A stretch of DNA of 64,000 bases from Zhengitettix transpicula (Eukaryota; Arthropoda; Insecta; Orthoptera; Tetrigidae): the NCBI GenBank assembly GCA_037074705.1, contig CM073590.1, positions 53,585,895-53,649,894 of the forward strand. Reading direction: 5' to 3'. The first letter of the stretch is position 1, and every line of letters begins with the position of its first letter. The translations under genes and the position numbers were made by a program. Under the pieces are notes generated by a model, which had not been told where the DNA came from, made no database searches, and was given only the letters and a program-made list of their open reading frames with translations. Shown piece after piece: positions 1-14,898 of the stretch.

Positions 1-1657
1 ATAATTGTTTTTAAAATAAATAAATTAAATACAAGCCTCTTTACAGACTGACTCAACAACATTGCTCGATACTGAAGGAAAAGCAGAAACCTTCATAAAT
101 TACACCAGTGTTTCCCCAACGTGGAGCACATGCCCCACAGAGATACAATTTGAATGTTCGGGGGGGCAATTCGAAAATGAGCTCGTCTAAAATTTAAAAA
201 CTGCTGTCTATGATTTAACTTAAACAAAAGGAAAAATTGTTGATATCTCAATTTGAGTTAAACATTTTGTAAGTTTGGTGCTTTCTGTAAGCACACTTGA
301 AAGATTGGAGTAATATAAACTACAATGTACTCTAAGAGTATTGTTTACTATGGCTAGTGAAGAAGTAGTATGTACTGTAATGCTATGGCACACACTAAGT
401 GCTTGTCTACTTTAGTCTAGCACCAACTCCATATGTTATATGAAATATTAACTTAATTTCATACAAAAGCTGGAATGGTTTCCAGTTTAGCGATCTCAGA
501 TTAAAATAAATGATTACTTTGTTTATGCACCGAATTATTACTATAGAAGAATAGTTATACACAAGTTGAAATAAGGCTTCTGTAGGAAATAATTAAGTTT
601 TTTAATGTAAAAATTATGTATATATTACACAGGGGAGCATTAGAAAGACTTAGGTTGAACGTGGTTAAAAAAAGGTTGGGAAACATGGATTTAGACTCTT
701 GTTCTTGTTCTTTTCTGTCTCAGGTCACCTTAGGACACAACTCTAAGAAAAGTGTTGTAAACATAATATAGATGAATTTAAAATTACATTAAAACATATC
801 ACATAAATAAGTTGGACTGAACCAAGTAGATCCATTCTGGCTATCACTGTGCTCAGGTTAATGTTATTTTTTCTTTGCATTCTGGGTCTCTTTTCATAGC
901 CGTAACATGAAACTTTTATTTCCATTCTCATATTTTTAAATTTTTCCTATTGACAGAAGTTAGAAAACATTACTATCCTAGCAAAACTTAATATTGCTTA
1001 AAGTTTCTGTTACAGAAATTGTTTCAGTGTTACATAAAAATATCTAGTAGTTGCTGGATTAATTCCACATTCACTCTAATATACTTTAGCTACAGTTGTT
1101 CTCTGAAAATGAAGTATGGTATTGTATCCAACTCAGGTTTATAAGTTAGGTTTTTCCTTTATTCAAGTGTGCAATTAAAAATGGTAAAGAAATCAAAAGA
1201 AAAACTTATTTAACTCATTGCTAAAATAATATTTACATTTATATATTTTCTCTTTTATATTGAAAGAAAAAATTGCTAAGAAATAAGTTTGATTAAAGAA
1301 GATATATTTCCTTTTATTTAAAAGTAAAAGTATATGTCTGTTTTGAAAATTAATATTAAGAAAAATAGCCAAATACAGATTAACGAAGTGATGATATAAA
1401 TACCACACAATATTTGTGGGAACCTTGTTCCCTTTTTCAGGTCCTAAGAAAACTAAAAACACATGAGCCTAGAGTGACACAACCACACAATACAGTTGAC
1501 AAATTCACTTTGACTATTTCTCTTATTAATTTCCATTTATTTCTTCTATAGATTGAAGTCTAGCATTAACTTTTTGTTGACATTTTTGTTAAAACATTAC
1601 TGTAAAATGCTGCAATAATTTTGAAATGGTGCTCGCATTTAATTCTTTTTCTTTCAG
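1..1657 (+). other. SKIV2L intron, otherwise featureless
   Basis: AT-rich sequence upstream of the first visible exon. Apart from the family B element at 1355-1540 I see no exon, RNA gene or coding remnant. The missing 5' exons are outside the window. Confidence 0.6.
1355..1540. repeat. Small inverted-repeat element, family B
   Basis: Ends read AAGAAAAATAGCCAAATACAG (1359) and, inverted, TGACTATTTCTCTTATTAAT (1512-1531). The middle has ACCTTGTTCCCTTTTTCAGG and AGAGTGACACAACC. Close relative of 50621-50815. In the intron before visible exon 1. Confidence 0.7.
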
Positions 1658-1950
1658 ATTTACTTACTCTAGCACCTGGATTCCCAAATGGTGTAGAATT
1701 TCGTGAAGATGGATTCACACTAAAGGAGAAAGATGAGTGTATAGAGGCAAAGGAGTCTGATGAAGAAGAAGCAGTTAAAGATGTTGTATCACAACCACCA
1801 ATAAACCTTATGGAAATTCTTCGACATGAAGAGAAGCTGATTGATTTATGGAAAGAAAATGAAGAAGAAATGAGAACTAGGGGAGTTTCTAAGGAAACAG
1901 TTGTACAGGATTTTAAACTTCCGCCTGAAGATCTGCAGTCTATTCCAGAG
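1658..1950 (+). CDS. SKIV2L: SKIV2L visible exon 1 (N-terminal acidic segment)
   Basis: The exon opens after TTTCAG at 1656-1657 and ends before GTAAAT at 1951. It begins with a split codon (one base supplied by an exon outside the window) and ends in phase 0. It encodes a hydrophilic, Glu/Asp-rich segment starting (D)[11 protein letters not shown], typical of the region ahead of the Ski2 helicase core. The ATG at 1876 is internal and is not a gene start. Confidence 0.9.
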
Positions 1951-4900
1951 GTAAATTTACATGTAAAAATGTAACAAAATTTCTTAATTTCATTTGAAAA
2001 CTTTTTTAACTAAAAGCTCTTGAAATTTTTTCTTATATTACATTATTTATTTTAACTGTTCTAGTCAATTTCTGTTAAAAAAAATTGAATTTGTATTAAT
2101 ATGACCTACATCATATTTTTATGGGAATATGATAAAGAATGAGTTTACCTGAGAATGAAAGATTGATTCCATGAGTTAGATAATTTCTATAAATTATTAA
2201 AGAAGTAGCAGTTGGAGGAGTGGCTTCTTTTGAATCTATCTTAGTACTACATCTATTGCTGTATTATAATGATTTGCTAAGAGTACAGAGAAATTAAAAC
2301 TTTACCGGGTCTAAATAAAATCCCAGTTATTAAATTAAATTAATTTTAATTGACTATTATAAATTTTTTTTGGAGAGACGATGTGAACACAATAATTACG
2401 TTTAAATATTCTAAACAAAATATACATTTATTGGTTGAATAACATTGTGAAGCAAAATAAATACAAATTGCACTCTTTATGATCTCAGGGTCATTAGCTG
2501 GCCCTTACAATAAGATAAACAAATATTGAAATTACTTTTTGAAAGATTAAAAACAAGTGGAAGGTAATGTAACCGGTTAAGTAATTAACAAAATTGGCCA
2601 CATTATCTTGTTCAGCTATTGGAACCTCGTCTTACAGGCAAGTGCTGCTGTTTACATTTGCTTGTACTCCTGGACAGAACTAGAATGAGGTGTTCAGAAG
2701 TCATTCTATGGTGACTGATGTTCCTGCTCTCTAATGAGCTGAGAGAGAGTGGTGGGATCTGCTGTACCTTTCCAATCTATCTGAATGTCTCTCTGATAGT
2801 AACTTTGAATCAATTATGAGTGCTCAATTTTGAATTTCTCTCTGAGGAAAAAACTTCCCTGCCTGAAAGATATTCTATGTGCAGCTCGTATCAAATTCAC
2901 CGTGACTTAAATTTTAATTTTTTCATATTTACCATCCAATCTATACTTCTGATAAATTTTGCCTTTCTTTGAGGTTTAACTTTTTAATTTTCATTCTATT
3001 TCCCATGCCGATGCACTTTCAAGCTCCCCAGGTCTAGATTCCAGCATTTCCTTCACTAATATGTCTGTGAAATCTGCTGCCTCCCACCTTTTGCTGATTC
3101 CCAGACACTATCATAACAATACCTGGGTTTTTGTGGAAATACCAATTACATTTATATCTTATCCATTTTGTATATCATAAATTTCCCCAAACAAATTTCA
3201 CCAAATTGATGGGATTATCCACCAATTTGTGAAATGTTTTTCATTCTGATACAAAAATGCACCAACTTTTCCTGTCAAATTATCTGTACAGTAATTAGCT
3301 ATTTATTTACATGACCCTGGAACATATTATATAATAATACTAACTAGGAATTTCTACTAGCTAACTTCACTAATATACTCAAAATTTATTAATACTCCAG
3401 TTATTGTTTTAACCTTGTGCATGTTTGTCTTATTGGCATGTTCACTTCACTTCAAGTGTCCATATTTATTCAATTCCTGTTGTCATGTTCATCATATTGG
3501 CTAACTCAGTTACTCTATAGAGTATCCTTCCTTACTGTAACACATGAACTTATATGACAATTTTAGATAAAAATTTTGAGAAATATTATGCACAAGAACC
3601 AACATGTACCATCCTTAAATTGGGGAATTTCTTTGATAATAAGGAACCATTTTCTCTCAGACACCTAATAAATGTTTCTGTTTTCTACTCTTAAGTATAA
3701 GCTAATATTTTATCTGTTTCCAATATTCATTTTTAATGAGCCTGTGTACAATTTTCCATTCTTGCATCAAACAACCTATTATTTTTTATGCCTATTAAAG
3801 TGTTTGTATTAAATTATATTAATAGTATTTTCTGATTTATATTGTGAAGAAATACATATGTTGTTGCTGCACCACTATTGAAGTGACTGTTCAAATTAAA
3901 ACCACTATTTTAGATAAAACTAATTGGAGCATGTCAATTAAATATCAAGAGAATCACATTCAAATTTAATAACTGTTATGTCTACATCAATAATACTGGT
4001 GAAAACTTGTATGAATGTTTAGTAAAAATGGTATCTTCTTGAAGAACATTTTTCTATGTAGCACCTTTTTCAATTTTTAATTTATGTAAACAAATTCGTG
4101 TGTGTTGTCTAAAAGGCTAATTTAGATACCTATTAATGTAGAAGTCTTGAGCACATAAAACTTTTGAATATAGCAGTTCATTTTATAGTCCAAAGATAAT
4201 GTGTTGTTCTAAAGTTTATCAGAATCATAGTTAGTGTAATTAATCCAACTATTTGGACATAGTTTTAAATAAATATCACTAAATTTTTCAGAAGGACAAC
4301 ATACCTGTATTGAAAATAAGTGAAGCAGCACCAACAAAAACTATTGCTAAACTAGAATGGGCTGAAACAATAGATGTATCTGTTCCTGTGACTGATTTCC
4401 ATCAAAAGATACCAGAAATGGCTCATAAATACATGTTTGAATTGGATCATTTTCAGAAGCAGGTAATTTAATATTTGTGTAGTAGTTTGGTTTAATGATT
4501 GATAGTATAATATATGTATAATATTGGTATGGAAAGGAAAGAGAGATAGGTTGTGGCTTACCTGAAAGTGAAGTGCGGTGTCAAACAATTAACACCTCAC
4601 CAGGCCACTAACTTTCTCTCTCAAGGGAAGGTCATGGCATAAGAAAGGTTCGGATAGTGATCATTTATACAAAGCACCCTATGTATACACATATGCTTGA
4701 AAATACATATACACATAAACATGCACACACACACACACACACATGTAGGCATACTCATACATACATGAGCATGCTCATACATACTCGCATGGTCTCGTGA
4801 AAGTGGGGATGACACATAGGAAGGGCACTATTGACAGGATGTTGAGTACAGGGCTTTGCCTGGACTGCAAGACATGTTGGAAAGAGAGTTCTGCCTCTGA

Positions 4901-7071
4901 TGAATCGGGGTGTAGATCTTTAAGGATGGTGAGTGTGAAGCATTGGCCAAAATTGTTTATATTGTGGTTTTTGGCGTGAGCAGCTACTGGGAACTGAATT
5001 TTAGATAGTTTGACAGTGCTGCAGTGGTTGGCTATTTGTTCAGGGAGGGTTCTTTTGGTTTGGCCTATATAGAGTGAAGGGGCAGAGTCGTCTGCAGTTA
5101 ATTTGGTGGATGGTGTGGGAGGAGAGGCAGGTGATATTTTCTTTGATTTTGAATGTTTTTGTGTGATTATGAAAGGTTGTGGTGGGCTGTAAGATAGGGC
5201 AGACATGGCATCTGCTCCTACCTCAAGGTTTGCAACCCGGCAGGAGTGGGCGGGTCGGGGTGTGGGTTTTGCACGTGTGGACAAGTAAATTTCGTAGGTT
5301 GGGTGGGCGTCTGAAGGCAACCCTTTGGCAGGTGGTTGGGAGTATGTTGGGGAGGATGGTTTTCAATTCAGGGTTGGATTGCAGTCCAGTGTACTGGAGT
5401 TTATTTTTTGTAGTCCAGGGAAGTAGCATGTAGTGAGGGGTGGACTACTTTTTTTGTTTTGGTCCAGAGTGGGTGTGGGTTTTTGGAAGTTTGTTAGGGC
5501 ATGGGTTGTCTGTTTTTGGAGGAGTTCACTGGGATAGTTTCTATTGATGAAGGCGTTAAGGATCTGGTTGATTTAAGAGGCCAGGCTATTCCAGGTGGAG
5601 CAAATACGTGCTCCCTGAGGGCTAGACTGTATGGCAGGGAGCGTTTTGTGTGATGTGGGTGGAAACTATTGAAATGCAAATATTGGAGTGTGTTTGAAGG
5701 TTTTACGTGGACAGATGTGTTGATCATGCCCGAGCTCAGGTGTATGTCAACATCTAGGAAAGTGACTTTGGAGTTAAGGGTGTGGAGGAATTCAGATAGG
5801 GAGTCTGGTCCGTGGATCCATAGCATGAAAATGTCATCTATGAACCTGAACCAGGCCAGGGGTTTTAATATGGAGGAAATTAATTGGGCCTGTTCCATGA
5901 ACAGGTTGGCGTACAAGAGGGCCATCCGGGCCCATAGCTGTACCACTTATTTGATGGTAGATGTTGTCCTGGAAGGAGAAGTAATTTCTGGTGAGGACAA
6001 ACTGTGTAAGGGAAACCAGAAAATCGGTGGTGGGGAAAGAATTTTGTGGTCTGCAGGACAAGAAGTCTTCAAGTGCCGCTAGTACATGTCATGGGGAATA
6101 TTGGTGTAGAGTGAGACAACATCTATAGTGACCAAAAGGGTATCAGGTGGAAGAGGTTTTGGTAGTTCATGGAGAAGGCGTAGGAAGTGGTTGGTGTCTT
6201 GGATGAACGAGGGTAGTTTTTCTACTAATCGTTGGAGGGACTCATTCACCAATGTAGGAATCCTCTCAGTAAGGGAATTGTAGCTGGCAACTATTGGGCG
6301 GACTGGTATACCAGGTTTGTGGATTTTGGGGAGCAAGTAGAAGGTGGGTGTTCTGGTTATTTTGGGGGGTGAGGAGTTCAATGGAAGCTGATGGATTTTT
6401 CCATGTGAACGGACAAGTTGGTCTATTTCTGAGTTGATGGCTGAGTTGGGGTCAGTGGGTACAGGTTTGTATGTTCTGTCATCTCCCAGCCGGCGAAATG
6501 CTTCAGCCGTGTACTTGTCCAAGTCCATGACGACAACGGTGGAGCCCTTGTCAGCCGGGTGAATGATAATTTCTTTGTCATTTTTAAGGTTTTAGAGGAC
6601 TAAATGCTGGTTACGGGTCAGGTTGGTTTGATTGGGAAGCGAATTAAGGAAGGATGGTAAGGTAACGTGGGAGACTAGGGTGTGGGTGAAGGTTTGAAGT
6701 GGGTGGTTAGATGTGAGTTTTGGAGGTTACAGTTTGGATGCTGCTTTGAATTTATATAGGCAGGGAGCTGTGGATTTATGGGGATCTATGGTGATTGGGG
6801 GTTTCTTGGTGAAATGTAGTTTCCACTGGAGAGAGAAAGTTAGTGGCCTGGTGGGGTGTTAATTGTTTATGGGCTACCAGCCGTGCGGCGGTCAAAACTC
6901 CGCAGTCCATCGCCGGCCAGTGCACGGAATGGTGTAACACTCCTTCCTGAAGAAGGAGGCTGAGAGCCTCCAAAAATTTGAAGAACAACCTTCAGTTCTT
7001 TATGTCGACACCGCACTTCACTTTCAGGTAAGCCACAACCTATCTTTCTTTCCTTTCCATACCAATATTGC

Positions 7072-7111
<40 letters not shown>

Positions 7112-10100
7112 TATAATATGCTAATATGCTAATGAAAAAACTTCATGTTATAGTGCCAAATAATGTAATATTCACCTTTAATTAAAGGGAAAAATTAAGG
7201 AAGTTGAAATTAAACCAATACTTTATAATAAGATAAAAATTATTTATTTAACAAATTTAAATGTAGTTGAATTTACATCTTAAGTTAATGTCTCAGCTTT
7301 TATGAGAAATCTTAATTTCTGGGTTGTTATCGGGCCATAATAAAGACAGTAAAAAAATGAATTTAAACTTACAATAACAAAAATATATATTTCAAAACTG
7401 AAAAGTTATATAAATCTAGCAAAGTTATAGAAATCTGGTGGTAAACGATATTTACTTGAAGGTTTACAGATGATTTTTTTTTTTTTACATACCTATTACT
7501 TTTAGCTGCTCTGGTTTGTGCGCACAGGATTTATTTTAATTTTTATACAGAACGCTAGTTCACCGACAGGCCATAGCAATGATTTTATTCTATTCTTACT
7601 TTTCAACACTTTGAAACTCTTTTGGCGCCTTTCTGCTCACTGAATATCGCACTGGTTTCTCACTATATACTGCTCACAGACTATCTAATTTTTTTACTGT
7701 TCACATTCTGCTCCCAAACACACTCTCTGAATATCCTAACAACTGCTTAACTGATTTTACATTTTAATAATTTCTGACTGCCTCAGTGACTTTCTCTGCT
7801 CTCTCAATATCTGACAACTGGTGTCCTCTAAAGTTCTGAGCATCCATATATGCTTTCTCAACAATACCACTCACAACCATTTTCATCTCTTGATTCTCGT
7901 CAAACAATACTGTTATTTACATGCTCTGGCTTCAAAGTTATGCTGTCAATAATTAAAGAAACAATTTATTAATTCATTCATTACATATTTGTAATCCCTA
8001 CAACATATATTATATACAAACATATATACTTAAGGAAAAAATTAGGAGAAATTTAATTAGTAGAATATTTAAAGAACTTTTTAACTTTTGTCAATAGGTC
8101 ATATTGTGCATCCAATTGCACAATCACTTTCACAACTACACACAAATTACTCCTTTCTAAAGCACCAGACTAGAGTTTCGCCTACAGACACATGATGTTT
8201 CGTCTGCAGCCGCCTGGTTGTTAGCAAGTATATTTGCCAACAGTAAAGATGTTTTTACCAGGGAAACTGGTCAGTGATACAGTGATCATAATAAAAACTA
8301 GCTGGCTCCAGTCTATTTAATGTTCCAAATACTGTAACCAACAAAAATATTGTAATTCAACTTTATCTGCAGCTACAGTCTCTAAACTTACAATCTCAGC
8401 TGAATTATGTTTCTTTCAAAGTACAGCAATGCAGATCAACTCTTTAAAATATTTCATAACTTTTACTTTTTCAACTCTTTTGGCCACCAAATTTGCCACT
8501 CAGTTTTAACACCATGTCAGTCTGCTGATCAACTATTATTCCTCACATATTCAATGTACCTTCAAAACTACTTGACCTTGTTCACCCAATGGTGACCTTC
8601 TCCCTCGACATCCACAGACAGACTAAGAATAAAAGTCCTTAATGGATGGTCCTAATACTTTATTCCCTCTATTCTATCAATTCCTCCTATAAATAACTAT
8701 TTATCCATAATAAGACTGTCTATATTTACCTGGTCAGGAACCCAGTGGCCAAGATGGTTAAGGCATCTGTGTACTGAGCTGATCATGCAGGTTCCAGTCC
8801 TTCCTGGGTCAAATATTTTCAGTCTTTCCTTCTTCTTCCTTCCTTCCTTCCTTCCTTCCTTCCTTCCTTCCTTCCTTCCTTCCTTCCTTCCTTCTCCCTG
8901 CTTTGAACATATGCTTTTCAATGTGCGTGATTCTGCACCTGAGCATATGAATTCACATAAAGCGTAATCCTCCTATTTCTTCTATTCTTCCTCACAATCC
9001 AAGTTCGAATGTGACTTCGACACCAAATTAGTGTGTGTGTGTATTATGAATCAGCCAATTGTTCTATATTAGGTTTGATAAACAATCAGATGAATGAAAT
9101 TGATCCTCCGTGAAGCCATCCTTTCCTTCTGACAGAATGCAAACATGAATGCTTTGTATTCCAAAACCTATCCACAGCTTCACACAAGTTACTAGTTGCT
9201 GAGAGATTACATTGTATATTGAGGTATATATTGTCAGAAGGAATGACACTATAAGCAAAAATGTAAGGTATGGATGTTCATTTCACTATATCTCTTTCTA
9301 CTAATATATGTGAATACAGATTTGTCCCAATTAGGAAATCTATATAACCTGGTTTGACACTTAACACTGCTGGGCAATGCTGACAATATTTTCGACATTA
9401 TAGTAATGTCTATAGTAAATTCTATATTTCCATCCCTGATAGGCGATATGAAAATAATTGCCAGTTTGCTATCAGTTTGCAATTGAGTTCCACCTATATA
9501 TTGTCCACAAACCTTGTGGATAAACAATCTTTTAAAGAAATAATTACTCTAAAAGCTAGACATGCTACTATTGTCTATGAGGCACCTGGATTTAATAAAT
9601 TGACTAAATTTGGTTTTCACATTAACTAAAACTCTGCCTAGGAAAATGTTAAGAGTTGCCTTTGCTTGATCAAGAAACAACCTCATTCATTTTACTTGCA
9701 CTGTCTGTCTCTACTTTTGTCTACTTAGAAACAAAATATGGTCTAGCCTTATCAGAGCATAATGGAATGTTGTGCTTACTATTTCACATACTCAATTGTT
9801 TGAGTACTTCAAAAAGTAAAAAAAAATAATACAATATCCCAATTTATGACCTCTACCACAATATGTACAGCTATTTTTGCTTGCTTCAAATACGAAAGAC
9901 AACATTGATTTCAAGGGTTTAATTCCAGTATCAGCTCCTGATCTCTGATGAACTTGAATGAACTTCAGGTTGTTCAGAAATTGCAATCCTATAAACATTT
10001 CTGCAGAGTAAAAGACACTTCTTTGTTATACAATTTGAACTGCTGCAATATGTTGCTATCAACTAATCTAATTGCTAAAACAAACTGCTAAATCCATAAT

Positions 10101-13100
10101 TTATATTGCCTTCAAGGTGTTCAGATTTTCACTGACAATCTTGATGAAGTTCTCTCAAAACTCCTTGTATCACCAGTCCTGACAGGTTTTGCATTAATAA
10201 TGTGTTAATGTAAGAAAAAGACAATCTGGAAGTTGATTGAAGCTATTCCAGACAAAATATCAGGATAAATCATCTGTCTCGGAAGACCAAACAATGTGGA
10301 ACAAACTCTAGACTGATCTGGCCCACAGAACTAAAAATGTTGCATAAACACAAAGAATTGCTCATAGGGGTACCAGCCAACTAGTGTACATATTAATAGT
10401 GATCTTGTTGCCAAGTTGTGGAGGACTTCTTTATAAATTGATTTATTTAGTCACATCAACTTCTCACGTCATTAGCTACTCTTTATAGGTACTCAAATTT
10501 GCCTTGTTAAGTGACTAATTGATGAGTTTCTTGCACGCTCACAAACATCCATGCCCTTGCTGGGATTTGAACCCGGGACCTCTGTGATGCAAGGCAGTCA
10601 CGCTGACCAAACCACAGTAGGTTTGGAAGACTGATTGAAATGATTTTCTGGCAATGCTATCTTTGATAGATGGCTTTTCTCAGGCTTTTAGTATTGGACA
10701 TACTAAGACTCCCTAGGCCTATGGCATATGTAAACAAGACAAAAGAAAATAATGTCTACAGTGCCATACAGAAATGTGGAATTACACAATACAGACAGAT
10801 GAACTGCCAGCCTATTTATACCAACGTTTAGCTGACTATGCAACTTAAAAGCGAATTCCAAGTTGGAGCTTGTGGAATACTGATGGCCACCATGATGGTA
10901 CTGGGCCTTTTCCTGTACCCTGTAATGACACACACGAAAATACTTATAAATTACAATGCCGCTATGACCTTCCAAATTTCCACTAATGTCCAATAATCAA
11001 TTAATTGTTATAGTTACAATTTAATTTAATTACTACATCATAACAAATGTTGATATTATGGAGCAGTAATAAGTAAGTTATAAAAATTACACATAAGTAT
11101 ACTGTATTCGTTATTCTGGTAAATATAATATGAACTGTTACAATGTAATAATTATAGGCCATACTAAGGGTGGAGAGACATGAAAATGTGTTTGTAGCTG
11201 CCCATACTTCAGCAGGGAAAACAGTTGTTGCAGAATATGCAATTGCTTTGTCTAAACGGCATATGACTAGGTATGTATAATGGCTAAGGTTGTGATAATT
11301 ATTTTAAGTAATATGATTAAATTTAAATTTTATTTTTCCCCATACTGCATCCCAAATGTTTTTACTTATTTACTTTTATGAACTATAATTTGTATAGTAC
11401 ACTTTCTCTTATTTCTGCCCTAGAAGCTACTATCTTCAAAAATTTACTGATTAAGTTTTAATTATTTATTTAGCCGTAGGGAAGGGTGAAATTAAATAAT
11501 GCAACTGTTAACAATTCAGTTAGTGCTGCTTTTATTAAATACCTACCAAGTTGCTTCCAAGTCTCTCTTATCAACTTCTGTTTTTAATCAATAACCTTTA
11601 ACTGCTTGATTGCTCTCTCTACTATTAACTACAAAGTAAGAGTCTTCATTTTCTTCACTAAACTCATGTGAACTTCTAACTGTATCACTCGCCTTTCCTA
11701 CCAAGTTCCAACTGTACTTCTTCACAACTATCCTGCTTCACAAATGTCCTTCATCCAAACTGTGCTTCACCTGAACTGTCTTTCAACCTTCACTTGTCCT
11801 CTTGCCCAACTAATACACTTCTACCTCTGAGCATACCATTTCAATACCTTAGTGAGAAAATGTTACGCCAACCAGATCTTGAACACCCCAATGATACCGT
11901 ACTAGCCAATAAAATTGTCATCCATGCATCCACAATTTTCAAAATTTTTATTGGCAATTGTCACAATGGGTTTGTCATGGCTAATCCAAGTTCCTGGGAA
12001 CTCACATTCTTCTGGGTGATGGAATTACTATAAAAACTTCACGTACATGTCAAAATCTTGACAATTAAATTTATCATTCCCCTATGTTTATACCTCTGAG
12101 TTCCTTATTAGTGAGATTTATTCCTCTTAAAAGAATGCCGCTAATGGCTTTACAAAATGACCTGGGATGTCCATATGTGAGGAGATGATTTCACAAAACT
12201 CATTACATAATATAAAGAACCAATTAATTAATTTAATCTATTTACCATACAATACCTTTATCAGAATGCTTACCTGAATATTATGTGTTACAGAATTTAC
12301 ATCTTCATATTACTGAATCCTTATTTTTAATTCAAATAGTTACTATATTTTAATTTTCTTACAACTATTTATTTTTTAAACCTTTGTATCCATCCAATAT
12401 GCCAAATACAATTTCTCTTGTGGTTGATCCATATTCATAGTTTTCAAATATATACTTGAACATATCTCAAAAACATGCTTTTTTACACAAGTATGCTTGT
12501 GAGGATTCTATAAAGTATGTATTTGTATCCACATACAATCTTGTTGTTTTGTTTTTGTTAACATTTCACTGGTTATACTCCATAATTCTATTTTTGTAAA
12601 GGAATGTAAATGAATTGTTCTCATACATTGAAGGTGTCGTAACAATAGACAAGACACCCCCACCTGTCATCTAACTTTTCCTTACAAGGTAAGGTCATGG
12701 TAGAGGAAAAGTTGCTAAGTACTGGAAATACATACATATAAAAACAAATATGTGCATATGTACACACATCTGTGCACGTTTTGAAAAACAGTTCTTTATC
12801 CGATTCCCACACTCTGCCATCCTGTTGTTGATCCGGCTAAGATGATGAGTAACCTTCTGTAGTATGCATATTCTATGGTATATCGCTGGAGTTGAATCTA
12901 TTCTTTTTCTTCTCTGCTACAGCTGATTCTTTGAAATTGTAGATTTATATCTCTTATTCTCCTCATCATCTGGGGACTCTTACTCAGAGACGCTTGTAGA
13001 GAGCTTTGGAGATGGTTGGTATGTTGTAGAACTAGTTGAAGGATGCTCCATAGCTGTTCCCAACACTCATAACTAACGATAGCACGCATGAACATAACAT

Positions 13101-14378
13101 TCCTCTTCCCCCATATGTTTCATAGTCCGAGAACCATGCTGAAGGGCGGCGATCTCTCACTGGCAAGGAACATCTCCTAGATGGGGCCTCAGAAGTTGAC
13201 GGACTTCATATAGGTGATTACAGGTGGATTGGAGCATCCTGAGACTGACAACTATTGACAGATGACAGAATCATCAGCTGTGGCGATTATGGTCAAACAG
13301 GGTTGTATGTCAGGCTCCATTAATATCACAGAGTTTTCTTCTGGTTCCTCATTATCTGATTGATCGGTACTATCGAGACATAGATGCAACGCCAGACTTG
13401 TCCATCCTGGGTATCAATGTGATAGGAAACTGCACCAGTTGGCTCAATGATTAAAGCTTGTACCCATTTGGATAGTGCCTGAATCCCTTTGTGTAGACCT
13501 GGTCTAGTGGAGTGAAGAGCCTAAGTCATGGATTTGCTCTAGCGTTTATTTGGCATTCTATGAGTTTTGTTAACATTTCTGCATTGAAGTCAGGATGTAG
13601 GCAATTCAGACAAGTCTTCAGGTGACACCCATTTGTAATTATGCTGGGGCTGTGCCTGTAGTGCTTGGAGTTGAATACGGGGCAAGTAGGAATCTTGTTA
13701 ATCTCAGGTGCCAATCCCCACGATGATGCACTTAAGAGCACATTTTGTCATCAGTACCATTCCCTCAGCTTGCCCTTCCATATTCCATTGTTTTGGATGA
13801 ACTCATTTCAGGTGAACCTGGTTCCAGTATTAGAGGCAAAGGTGTCAGGAAGACCATGAGTGGCGAACAATGGAAGAAGTGTTTGAATCATAGAGATTGC
13901 ACTCCCATGAGAACACAGGTGATTTTGGCAGTGCATGGTGGGTTAACTGGCAAGTCTCACAGTCATTGACAGTGTCCACAATCTGTGCTTGCTAGGGCCT
14001 TTGTCTTAATTTTTCCTTGATGTCAATCATGCACAGTATCAATGATCTTCTGTTAAGACTCTTGAGGAATGACACCAATTCAACTCTACTTGTATGATCA
14101 GTGGCATGCATGAATTTTAAAAAAATTTCCTCTTCATCATTGTTTTAAAATTTTGTATTCCAGAACTAGACTTACAGCTTACTCAAACCAACCTGTATTC
14201 AACAACAGAAACTGTGTGTCTTCAAAATTCCAGTAATTCTTGTCATATTATCTTTGATTTCTTGAAAACTTTCATTGTATTATGCTGTTTTAGCTAAAAA
14301 CCAAGAAAACCTAGCAATGCCAACTTTCAATTAAAGGAAAGACAGCTGCTCTCTCTCCCTCTTTCCATCCAAATGAAA

Positions 14379-14428
<50 letters not shown>

Positions 14429-14858
14429 AATGTTGAGGACTTTAATTATTAAGTTACAAAGTCATATTTGATAATTGAGTAGTGAGGAAAGAAGGTAGAA
14501 ATAAAATGCAAAAGTTGGGAATATAATCTGAAGAAAGCAATATGCTTTAGGCATAGTAATACACTCAAAGGAAGCATATGTTCACACTGGAAAGCAACAA
14601 CATGCCAAATTTTCAAGGGTCTAAGCCTCCTTTCTCAGAACAGCAGGACTGGACATTGTGCCAGCCAGCCACACCGTACGGAATTGTGGAAGGCAATTTC
14701 AAACACAGAACAGGTTTTCTTGGTTTGAAACTAAAATGGGGATACAGCATCATAATACAATTGAAAACACACTGTTTCTCAGTTGTTGAATACACACACA
14801 CACACACGCTCACACTCACGCACACAACTGTTGATTTCAGGTAAATTGACTTCACTGT

Positions 14859-14898
<40 letters not shown>

